Origin: a virus
Strand: one strand, 5' to 3'
DNA length: 64,000 nucleotides
Virus record (IMG/VR): IMGVR_UViG_3300030118_004474
Coordinates: 24,182 to 88,181 of that record
The translations under genes and the position numbers were made by a program. Positions within the stretch are counted from its first letter, which is position 1; the number at the start of each line of letters is the position of its first letter. Shown here piece after piece: positions 30,306-38,971 of the stretch. The notes beneath the pieces were generated by a model. The model saw only the letters and a list, made by a program, of their open reading frames with translations, did no database searches and was not told where the DNA came from.

Positions 30306-31674
30306 TAAAGATGAAATAAACACAGAAGAATTGAGAAGAAAATTAGAGGAACTTGAAGAGGCTAAAAGAATCAAGGACGAAAAAGAAGAAAGTCTCCGTG
30401 CCGTAGCCAATAAAGACCCAAATGAAGTTATGATGTCATGGCTCCAATATCAATGTCATGACGAAATGCAAGTAATAAAAGATATTTCTAATAACTTAAA
30501 AATCAATTTTACAGACGCCAAGCAATATATTTCTAAAATGCCCGAAGAACTTATGATTGAGGAAAAAACAATACCGGATGTTGTAAAAGAATTGAGATAC
30601 ATGCGTAGGACTCTCAAGGGTAAAACAAGAGAAAAAATGGCCTCCACCATTAATCATTTAATTAAGGCATATTCTGAACACTTAGATAATTCATTAGATT
30701 CTATCTATTGGTTGAGGCCGTTTAAAAAATCTGTTAGGATGCTTACTCCTGATATTAAAATGATGAAAAAATTTCACCACATCAAGGACGGAGAAACTAG
30801 ACAGGTAATTATTGATAATCTAGTTAAAATGTGGGAGGCTAATTTACAAAAATCATCCCTTGAATATGGGGAAGAATATAATACAGCCATAATAAAATTT
30901 AAATCTTCTAAAAAGAATATTAAGAGTATTTTGAAAGAAATCTCTCATCAGTCAATTAGAAAACCAAGACAAGAGGTATTGGAAGATATGTTAGTCAAGA
31001 CAATATGTGATAATCCCGGTATTACTAGCAATACGATTCATTCTCTTTTACCGTCCTCCTACCATCGCTCCACCACTCCCCAAACGATTTCTAAAATGCT
31101 AAAAAGAGTTCAAGCAATAAATGTCGGGGGAGAGTATTATATTCTAAGTGATGCTATCAGAAAAGACTTGTATTCTTACGTTGCAGGGTTTATTGATTCT
31201 GATGGATATATTACTATGGATTCTAAATATGCACCGAGGGTTGGTATGATTGCTACTGGGGACCGAGGAAAGGCTTTTTTCAAGGAGATGGAAAATCAAT
31301 TGAAAATTGGACGCTTACACTTGGACCAAAAGGTAGGGGAAAATAATAGAAGCCAACACAGATTAAATTTTTATAGTCAGGGTGATATATCTAAACTACT
31401 GGATAAGACAATACCTCACCTAAGAATGAAAAAGGAACAGGGCAAACTGATTCAAGAAGCCATCATGATTAAACAAAATTTTTCTAAAGAAGATTGGGCC
31501 AAGCCCCGCTTAGAAGAAATTTTTAAACTTATCAAGTGGGAGAACTGGAAGGATGCCGCTAATAAAGTAGAATTACAAAAGTATAATATACAAGAAGAGG
31601 ATATTATAAAATATAGAGAGAACTCCCGGTGGGCCTACATGAACGCCGTGGACACGATTTCAAAGGAGGAATGA
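30289..31674 (+). CDS. LAGLIDADG-containing protein, 461 residues
   Basis: TTG start (MELIISKDEINTEE) seven bases after AGGAGGT. The first 300 residues are helical, with a winged-helix-like segment (NPGITSNTIHSLLPSS to GGEYYILSD). Residues near 300-400 hold a LAGLIDADG motif, YVAGFIDSDGYITM, followed by the family's GRLHLDQKV and KLLDKTIPHLRMKK pattern. One such motif implies a homodimer or a non-endonuclease role. Position between terminase and portal is typical of homing genes, yet the long N-terminal domain suggests it has been fused to a viral protein. Confidence 0.75.
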   Translation: MELIISKDEINTEELRRKLEELEEAKRIKDEKEESLRAVANKDPNEVMMSWLQYQCHDEMQVIKDISNNLKINFTDAKQYISKMPEELMIEEKTIPDVVKELRYMRRTLKGKTREKMASTINHLIKAYSEHLDNSLDSIYWLRPFKKSVRMLTPDIKMMKKFHHIKDGETRQVIIDNLVKMWEANLQKSSLEYGEEYNTAIIKFKSSKKNIKSILKEISHQSIRKPRQEVLEDMLVKTICDNPGITSNTIHSLLPSSYHRSTTPQTISKMLKRVQAINVGGEYYILSDAIRKDLYSYVAGFIDSDGYITMDSKYAPRVGMIATGDRGKAFFKEMENQLKIGRLHLDQKVGENNRSQHRLNFYSQGDISKLLDKTIPHLRMKKEQGKLIQEAIMIKQNFSKEDWAKPRLEEIFKLIKWENWKDAANKVELQKYNIQEEDIIKYRENSRWAYMNAVDTISKEE

Positions 31675-31676
31675 AT

Positions 31677-33305
31677 ATGGGTCTAAGGGATAGTCTAAGA
31701 AACCTCATTAGGAGAAGAACACCAACTCCTGTAAATGATGAAGTATATAACATGGGTATTCAAGAACGAAGACTACCACAACATTATGCTGGCAAATATC
31801 TATATTCTATGGCTCAAAATTCAACCGTGGTCCGGACTTGTCTAGTTCAACTTAAAACTGAAATTTTTCGCAGGGGTTATGAATGGGTAAAGGCCTTTGA
31901 TTTAAAGTGTAGTGATTGTGGATATGAACATCACAAAGAGGTGGACGCTTGTTCTAGTTGTGGTTCTACAAATCTAAGAAGACCCGACCTTCAACAGAAA
32001 CTATACGCTTTTGACTTTTTTGAAGGATATGTAAATTCATCACATCAATTGTTTATTGATGTTCTAAAGGAATTGGAAACTGATATGAATATCATTGATG
32101 ATGCTTACCTAATATTAGTAAAAGACTACTACTTAGATAAAAACGGCGAAATAATAATGTCCAAAATAAACGAGATTTATAGGGGCGACCCAACAACGAT
32201 TTACATAGAGGTTGATGAAGATGGTGATAGAGGTCATTCTCGTTATACATGTATAACACATAGAGATTTTGTTAGTGAAGATAAATATGATAAATGTGCA
32301 GTTTGTGGTTCCTCCCTACATCCGATAGAATTTGTAAATAAATCTAGAGGTGAAGACCAAAATTATATTATGGGAGAAGTTGTTCATTTTAGTAAATATT
32401 CACCTTCAAGATTATATGGACATCCGCCAGTTCTAACACTATTTAATCACATTTTTACCCTAACCGCTATGGAAAGTTATATCAGCACATTATATACCAA
32501 GGCTAGAACCCCAAGAGGTATTCTCGCTGTCCAAACAAACAATATGGAGTCGTTGGTAAAGTATTGGAAGGGAGTAAAGGAGAAGTTAGAAAGGGACCCC
32601 CACTACACACCCATTATGGGAATTGAAACAGAAGGAGGTTCAAGAGGTTCTGTTGAATGGGTTCCATTCACTAACACAATTAAAGAAATGGACTATATCA
32701 ACGTAAAGGATGATTTGAGAACAAGAGTTTCGTCTTTTTATGGTGTTAGTAATATTTTTACCGGAGACACTACTACTGGCGGCGGTCTTAATAACGAAGG
32801 TATGCAAATTTTGGTCACAAATAGAGCAGTTGAAAAGGCACAGAACGTTTATAATAAATACATGTTTCCTTTCTTAATGAAACAATTTGGCATTACCGAT
32901 TGGAAAGTTCAACTTCTAAGAAGTGAAGAGGAAGATGAAATCGCTAATATCCGTAGGCGGGAGATGGAACTACAACTAGCAATACAAATGAAAAATCTTG
33001 GATTTGAAGTTGATATGAATGAGGATGGAGACTTTGTTTTCAAAAAATACCCCGCTAAAGAACTTATTGATGTTGATGTTGAATCCGATGAAAAACCACT
33101 AGAAACAGACCCCTATGCGGGAACAAACATTGACCGTTCGCAATTAGGACAACTACAAGAACAGGCTTTGATGAGTGGCAATACGAAGGCGCAAGTAGCG
33201 GGAGAAACTAGTATGGAAAAAGGCCCACCGAAAAGATTTAGTGGTCTACCAAAGGAGGCAGGAAATAATAACGTGGATAGTAGGACCGAAAGGAGGATTC
33301 CTTGA
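31677..33305 (+). CDS. Portal protein with two zinc ribbons
   Basis: Begins MGLRDSLRNLIRRR; the ATG seven bases after GGAGG is preferred to one six bases earlier. The core matches portal layout: long helices, VVHFSKYSPSRLYGHPPVL, and ISTLYTKARTPRGIL with KDDLRTRVSSFYGVSNIF. Cys78/81/92/95 and Cys192/207/210 plus His195 form one and perhaps two zinc ribbons inserted in the N-terminal half, unusual for portals. The portal is the ring through which DNA is packed. It overlaps the terminal codons of the LAGLIDADG gene region without gap. Confidence 0.88.
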   Translation: MGLRDSLRNLIRRRTPTPVNDEVYNMGIQERRLPQHYAGKYLYSMAQNSTVVRTCLVQLKTEIFRRGYEWVKAFDLKCSDCGYEHHKEVDACSSCGSTNLRRPDLQQKLYAFDFFEGYVNSSHQLFIDVLKELETDMNIIDDAYLILVKDYYLDKNGEIIMSKINEIYRGDPTTIYIEVDEDGDRGHSRYTCITHRDFVSEDKYDKCAVCGSSLHPIEFVNKSRGEDQNYIMGEVVHFSKYSPSRLYGHPPVLTLFNHIFTLTAMESYISTLYTKARTPRGILAVQTNNMESLVKYWKGVKEKLERDPHYTPIMGIETEGGSRGSVEWVPFTNTIKEMDYINVKDDLRTRVSSFYGVSNIFTGDTTTGGGLNNEGMQILVTNRAVEKAQNVYNKYMFPFLMKQFGITDWKVQLLRSEEEDEIANIRRREMELQLAIQMKNLGFEVDMNEDGDFVFKKYPAKELIDVDVESDEKPLETDPYAGTNIDRSQLGQLQEQALMSGNTKAQVAGETSMEKGPPKRFSGLPKEAGNNNVDSRTERRIP

Positions 33306-36300
33306 TGTTTAAGAAAAGTGCAGGTTTAATGTCTGAAGAGGAGGGACAGGCCCTAATAAATAAGTTTGATATTTATTTATTGCCGTTTGAGACAGATGTT
33401 AAGAATATTATTAGAAGTCAAGAAAGTTATGCGGCTGATTTTCCTTTTTTACGAACAAAACTTAAGATAGGGGGTGGTTCACATTTAGATATTTTAAATT
33501 ATACTATTGACCCAAGAGACTACAATATGTTAATGAGTATAAAGTCACGTGTAAAAACTAGATTATTTGTTAAATTAATGGGGGTCAACGAATTTAATTT
33601 AGAGTTATTTTACCACGAAGAAAAAATAATTTTTCCTATTCCTCTATTAAAAAAACTGGGATATAATACCAAATCTTCGCATGGAAGCGGAAGCATACTA
33701 AGAGAAGTTAATTTGCAATATGCTAACGAAGGACCTTCGGGTGCGGAAAAAGAAATAATATTAGAAAATATAGTTAATCACTTTGATTCTTCATTAGTTG
33801 ACATATTTTCCGATGAAAGATTTGAGGACCAAGTTCCTGTTGAAAAGAGACATTTTTCCTTTGAATTTGAAATAATTCGTGATAAATTTAATGTTCAGAT
33901 TTCATACAACTATCGTGTGGTAACAGATAGTTTGACTAAATTGGTTAATGTTGATATTCCTAACGATTTTTACGAAGGATTGGAAAGGTATTTTACGCCT
34001 AAATCAATGAAATATTTAAGTAAAAAAATTCGCTCATTAATTAATAGAAGGGGAGATAGAAAAAGCGTAGAGGATTATATTAGGTCGGGTAATACCCCTG
34101 CCCGTTTATATTTTACAGATAGTAATTCCCGTGTTACGATTAATGAAGACGTGCCGTATATTAACGATGCAATTTCCGTATATTTATTTCAAATTAAGGA
34201 TATTATATTAGACTATTATAAGGCCAAAGAAACTTTAAGTCCACCTAACCTCCCCGATAATTACTTTAGTAAGGTAAAAGAAAATTTTATACGTTCTCTA
34301 GATGTTTATTTTCAAACTAAAGGTTTTAGCCGCCCACTTACTATCGGTAGGCTAAAAAGTAACGTCATATCTAGGGAAATATCAACTATGTTAAATACTG
34401 TTATTTCTTCTAGTTTGCCGGGATTTTACACAAGTAGCGGAACCCAAAGGGGTTTTGACTTTATGAAAGCAGTACCCGAAGATATAAAATTCATGGAAAA
34501 TATAATTCAAGATACAGAAAATAGTATAAAATTATCTGAACGTTATTTAGAATATACCATTCCTCCCGACGCACAACTAAGTCGTAGTGTTATATACGCA
34601 TTACAAAATATTGGTCAGCCAATCATTAAGTCTAGCGGGACATCTAGAAAATTAGTAATTGAGCGAATACCACGCATATTTCATTTAACAGGCCCCGTTA
34701 CAATGAGTGAAATTCTTTCATATAAAGAACTTGAACAAATAGAAGGAAAAACACCGAGAGAATTAATGGAAGAATTAGTAAAAATAGTTATCCCTCTAGA
34801 CAAAGTTTCAACTTTTTTTGAGGCTTTTGAAAGAGAAATTAAAGAAGTGGTAATGAAAGAAGGAGGAGCAAGTTTAAATGATGTTAACGAACCCCCCCTA
34901 CAAGAATACCAAATTAATTTTTCAATAGATGAAGGATATGATTCTTATATTATAACCATGCGTATTAAGTCGCAAATAATCATTAGATTTCATTTTTCAT
35001 ATGACACCGTTAACAGCGATGCTGGCCCCCCTCGGCCCAGAATTTTTCCTTATGTTTCAAATTTAACACTTGAAAAGGTTAGTGGGAGTTATATAAGATT
35101 AAAAACCCGTTCTAGAGATTTTGAAATTGATATTAATGCTTCTTCTGATTTTTATTTAGAAGCAAGTAAGGCCGTACGAAGAATTTTAATACCTCAAAAC
35201 TTTTTAATACAGCAAGAGATTTTAGGCACAGACCGCAATCCCGCCGAAAGGTCTATTTCTTTCTTAAGAAATATTATTAAAGGTCTTGTGGGAAAGGCTG
35301 GTTCTCAATTTATAGAAGTAAAGCCATTTATTTATGATGCCTTAACTGGTGCAAGAAGGGGTCTTTACTTTGCTATTTCTGAATCTAGTCCCATTCATAT
35401 TTATATTAGTGTAGATGATAGAAAATCCGGAGCCGCCCGTGTATCGGGGGCCTATCCCAAAATAAAGGGTTCTGCATGTGTAGGAACATTTATGGTAGTT
35501 GATTCAAGAACAGACTATCTAGGCGCAGAGAAAATCAATTTAGATTTTAAAGGTAGAACTTATAATTTTTACATGACTAATTCCAGTTGTGTTAACTTAG
35601 ACTTCCAATTAGGCATTGACAGTATTGAAGGGGGAGAAAATTTAGATGCTTTAGGGACAATGATTCTTGCTGGTTCACAAACGGGAACAAGGTTTGGAGA
35701 AAAGATACCCGAAAATATAGCCGCATTTAGTAGACAAGCATATATTCCTTATAATGAACTTAAACCAACTTTTTCCGAGACACTCAGAACTGGTGGTAGT
35801 ACTAAACTGGGTCTTAGTTTTAGTTTTGTGATTAAATTTTCTGATGAATCGTTATACCTTGTAGGTCCGGGCAGATACGATTTGGACTCACCCATCGGAA
35901 CAATGAAGGGAATAAAAAATTATATCATAGAAAATTATATTGAGGATTCAGATAAAAGGCAAAAACAATTTAATAAAGCGGGGCCTAGCAAAATATCAGA
36001 AATAAGTTCTTTTATTGATTTGGATGATTTAGAAAGTATTTATGAGGACCTATCTGCTCAGTCTGAGGAACTCAGCCTAGAAAAATTCAAAGAACATATA
36101 GCCGATATGTTTTTATATAATATTGAAAGAAATATGATGGAAAGTAAAATGTCTGACGCGTTTTCAGTTGTTCCCGAATCATCTATTGTGAGTTATAATG
36201 AGATGAAACAATTTGTTAATATACACAAAGACGCAATCTATGATTTCCATTTAACTAAAACTGTGGGGTCCGATTACAGGACAGGTGATTTTGTACCTAG

Positions 36301-36379
36301 AGAACCAATGAGAGAAGGATTGTTTAGTATGATAGAGAGAAGGAGAAGAAACCAAAGGAGAAGTGAACAAGATGAATGA
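33305..36379 (+). CDS. Giant unknown head-module protein, 1024 residues
   Basis: ATG after GGAGG with one-base overlap of the portal stop. Mixed alpha/beta throughout with repeated Tyr/Ser-rich strands; no motif or membrane segment recognised. AGA and TTA codons are very common. One of five very large proteins of the head module with no known relatives visible to me. Possibly an internal virion or minor capsid protein; an enzyme is not excluded. Confidence 0.75.
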   Translation: MFKKSAGLMSEEEGQALINKFDIYLLPFETDVKNIIRSQESYAADFPFLRTKLKIGGGSHLDILNYTIDPRDYNMLMSIKSRVKTRLFVKLMGVNEFNLELFYHEEKIIFPIPLLKKLGYNTKSSHGSGSILREVNLQYANEGPSGAEKEIILENIVNHFDSSLVDIFSDERFEDQVPVEKRHFSFEFEIIRDKFNVQISYNYRVVTDSLTKLVNVDIPNDFYEGLERYFTPKSMKYLSKKIRSLINRRGDRKSVEDYIRSGNTPARLYFTDSNSRVTINEDVPYINDAISVYLFQIKDIILDYYKAKETLSPPNLPDNYFSKVKENFIRSLDVYFQTKGFSRPLTIGRLKSNVISREISTMLNTVISSSLPGFYTSSGTQRGFDFMKAVPEDIKFMENIIQDTENSIKLSERYLEYTIPPDAQLSRSVIYALQNIGQPIIKSSGTSRKLVIERIPRIFHLTGPVTMSEILSYKELEQIEGKTPRELMEELVKIVIPLDKVSTFFEAFEREIKEVVMKEGGASLNDVNEPPLQEYQINFSIDEGYDSYIITMRIKSQIIIRFHFSYDTVNSDAGPPRPRIFPYVSNLTLEKVSGSYIRLKTRSRDFEIDINASSDFYLEASKAVRRILIPQNFLIQQEILGTDRNPAERSISFLRNIIKGLVGKAGSQFIEVKPFIYDALTGARRGLYFAISESSPIHIYISVDDRKSGAARVSGAYPKIKGSACVGTFMVVDSRTDYLGAEKINLDFKGRTYNFYMTNSSCVNLDFQLGIDSIEGGENLDALGTMILAGSQTGTRFGEKIPENIAAFSRQAYIPYNELKPTFSETLRTGGSTKLGLSFSFVIKFSDESLYLVGPGRYDLDSPIGTMKGIKNYIIENYIEDSDKRQKQFNKAGPSKISEISSFIDLDDLESIYEDLSAQSEELSLEKFKEHIADMFLYNIERNMMESKMSDAFSVVPESSIVSYNEMKQFVNIHKDAIYDFHLTKTVGSDYRTGDFVPREPMREGLFSMIERRRRNQRRSEQDE

Positions 36380-36548
36380 AAAAATTAAAGAAAAATTAGA
36401 CGCTAAAAAACAACAGATTAAGAAAAAGGCCAAGGACCTATCAATGAACGTCCCTGAAGTTCCCCCCGATAACTGGGAAAAAACACCTAGTATTCCCGGT
36501 TTCATAGAGGGTGGTCCCAAAATGAGTAAAAAGTGGAAACAAGTTTGA
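36372..36548 (+). CDS. Small basic helical protein, 58 residues
   Basis: ATG after GGAGAAGTGA; begins MNEKIKEKLDAKKQQIKKKAK and ends with a Pro-rich segment (NVPEVPPDNWEKTPSIPGF). Lysine-rich helix could contact DNA. It lies between two large unknown genes. Confidence 0.6.
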   Translation: MNEKIKEKLDAKKQQIKKKAKDLSMNVPEVPPDNWEKTPSIPGFIEGGPKMSKKWKQV

Positions 36549-36557
36549 GGTGAAACT

Positions 36558-38309
36558 ATGAGTTTTATGAATCCGATATATGGTTTAAAAAGATTTATCT
36601 ATGAAAAAAGACCACAAACTACCGCTAAAGAAATGAATATGATAGTAGCGGAGGCTCAAAAATTTCAAAGAAAGGAATCATATCGTGGAGACATTTTAAC
36701 ACCCGATATAAGAAGATTTATCACAAGACTACCCGAACCAATTAAAACTGTTAGTGTGGACTCATTGGTTGATAGATTACTACCTTATACTCAAGTTCAA
36801 TCAACTAATCAGCGATATAACTACAATACAGATGATGGTCCGAGAACTGATAATACAAGAAGACTTGATACGAGAATAGGAACTTCTACCAAGTATGTTT
36901 CATTCATACCCGATTTTGCTTTACAGGGAACTAATCAAGAAAAACCCGATGCCCACGCTACCTTAAGAGAGTTAGATGGTATTTATACAGACAAGGGAAA
37001 TATTGTCATTGTTTCTATATCAAGATTAGAAGAGGCTCTAAGAGCAGATATATTTAATAAAAAACTACAAGCGTTATATTCTAACGTAATAGAATCTTTA
37101 CCAATTATTATAAATTTAACCAGCACAAGAGATAAGAAAAATTTTCTAAGAAAATTAAATAATTTAAGTTCTGATGCTATGGAAATGAGAGAAAACTTTT
37201 CTTTAGAACCAACAACAGAAGAAGGACAAATGGAAAAGTTTAAGAAAAATTGGAATACTATAAAACAAAGAATAAGAGGTTTAATCCCAATAGGTAGGGT
37301 CCCCAATAGAGAAATTCTTAGTTCAATAGCAAGGTATCTTCGTAATGACTATAAATTATCACTATTGGCGGCTCCTCTTTTTACAGTAGGTAGTGCATTA
37401 GAAGAAGATTTAGAAGAAAGAGTTTCGGAGAGAGCCAGTAGTTTAACTTTCGGTGATTATATTTTTAAGGCTATTTTACAAGCCGAGGGAGTAAAGGCGT
37501 TTCAGAATATTTCATTAGATAGTGATTATTCTCTTGAAGAAAGGGAGGATAGTTTCTTTGACAGAAAACCCGAAATAGCCGATAATAGACAACGGATTGA
37601 GCAACTCGCACTTCCGAAATTTAATGGTAAAAGATTTGTATTTAGGAGTCCAAACGGGGACGATATTATTTACTATTCTAGTGGGGTTATTACTCCTGAA
37701 CAAGTCAAAAGGAGACTACCCGAAAGTTATGAATTGGACCGTGAGGAAATTATTGATAATGTGATGGAGTATCAAGACAAACAAAGAGCAGACGCCAAAA
37801 GAGAAGAAAGACTCAAAAGAAAACTATCCACTTCTGATGTTGGTATTAGTGAATTTTATGATAACTTAGATGCTTATGCCGAACAACTTAGAAGAAGAGA
37901 ATCTAGAGGCGAGTATTTAAGTGATAGGGATAGTGAAGGTAGAGCAGTTTCACCCTCAATACAAAGGTTCATGCCATCAAAGTTTTACTTTCATCCGTTT
38001 GACTCTGATGTTGAACTTGACCCGGAATTGTTCAAAATGAAAATTTCTGAACTTCCGGAGGATGAACGACGCAGAATTAAAACGTTCTTACAGGATGCAG
38101 AGCCGACAGAATATTTTGGTGAGGAATACCTTAAACTAACAAAACTTATAAATACATTGGCTGATGTAGTGGATTCAACGGAAGAGGAAGAGTTAGAGGA
38201 TATGGATGTAGAAAATCTTAAACTCATTAAAAAGTTAGCCCACCTACGCAAAAGATATGAGAATCTTTATCAAGAAATTTACGGAATGGTATATGGGGAG
38301 GAAGAATAA
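36558..38309 (+). CDS. Unknown 583-residue head-module protein
   Basis: GAGGTGAAACT precedes the ATG (MSFMNPIYGLKRFIYEKRP). Helical with charged coiled-coil stretches toward the end (EEEELEDMDVENLKLIKKL). AGA-rich. No recognised domain. TAATG overlap with the next gene. Confidence 0.72.
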   Translation: MSFMNPIYGLKRFIYEKRPQTTAKEMNMIVAEAQKFQRKESYRGDILTPDIRRFITRLPEPIKTVSVDSLVDRLLPYTQVQSTNQRYNYNTDDGPRTDNTRRLDTRIGTSTKYVSFIPDFALQGTNQEKPDAHATLRELDGIYTDKGNIVIVSISRLEEALRADIFNKKLQALYSNVIESLPIIINLTSTRDKKNFLRKLNNLSSDAMEMRENFSLEPTTEEGQMEKFKKNWNTIKQRIRGLIPIGRVPNREILSSIARYLRNDYKLSLLAAPLFTVGSALEEDLEERVSERASSLTFGDYIFKAILQAEGVKAFQNISLDSDYSLEEREDSFFDRKPEIADNRQRIEQLALPKFNGKRFVFRSPNGDDIIYYSSGVITPEQVKRRLPESYELDREEIIDNVMEYQDKQRADAKREERLKRKLSTSDVGISEFYDNLDAYAEQLRRRESRGEYLSDRDSEGRAVSPSIQRFMPSKFYFHPFDSDVELDPELFKMKISELPEDERRRIKTFLQDAEPTEYFGEEYLKLTKLINTLADVVDSTEEEELEDMDVENLKLIKKLAHLRKRYENLYQEIYGMVYGEEE

Positions 38310-38533
38310 TGGAAGAAGTAGTAGAAATTATTAAGATGTTAATAACAAGAATTGAAAATTTAGAAACACAAGTAAAGGAAGCGAATATGAATTTGATGAA
38401 ATCGGGTATTGTAGTTCACACTCCCCGACCATCAATGACAGTTTCAAACCCCGTCCCATCGGGAGACACAATCGCTAAAATGGATTGGGACGAACTAAAC
38501 GAATTAGTAGGAAAATTGGAGGGTACAATATGA
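38309..38533 (+). CDS. Small coiled-coil protein, 74 residues
   Basis: Residues 1-30 form a heptad helix (VVEIIKMLITRIENLETQV); then a Pro/Ser-rich linker and the end MDWDELNELVGKL. May be a scaffold or assembly factor given its position before the ligase and protease genes. Confidence 0.6.
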   Translation: MEEVVEIIKMLITRIENLETQVKEANMNLMKSGIVVHTPRPSMTVSNPVPSGDTIAKMDWDELNELVGKLEGTI

Positions 38534-38961
38534 GCATGATAGAAGAAAAACCAACAGATGATTTGAGAGATAGCCGAATGCTTTTAACAAGGCTTATTGA
38601 ATTAGAAACTCATATCACAAACGCTCTTGGTCTTATGGCTGAAACTGGGGAGGAACGTCCATATAAAAAAGTAAAGCCCCAACTTAAGGATGTTATGGCT
38701 ATGGCCGCAAAAGCAAAGCCCGGAACTATTTCCGAGGTTAAGAAAAGCCGTCAACACAAACTTTTGCCGGAATACATGGTCTATAAAAGCAAAGAAGAGG
38801 AGAGGGGCGAACCCCGTAGGGAAGATTCAGAACTACCGGAAGACTCCCAAGATAAGGATTTAGTAGCGGCCCTTGAAACAGCATTAGAAAAACTACGCAG
38901 GGCTAAACACACTTTGCGAGTTTCCGAAGAATCTGCATTTGTTCCCTCCGATGAAGCATAG
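38530..38961 (+). CDS. Unknown 143-residue protein
   Basis: Start at MSMIEEKPTDDLRDSR, ATGA overlap with the previous stop and GGAGGG upstream. Helical ends with a charged, disordered-looking middle (KSKEEERGEPRREDSELPEDS). No family recognised. Confidence 0.62.
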   Translation: MSMIEEKPTDDLRDSRMLLTRLIELETHITNALGLMAETGEERPYKKVKPQLKDVMAMAAKAKPGTISEVKKSRQHKLLPEYMVYKSKEEERGEPRREDSELPEDSQDKDLVAALETALEKLRRAKHTLRVSEESAFVPSDEA

Positions 38962-38971
38962 GGGGATAAAA

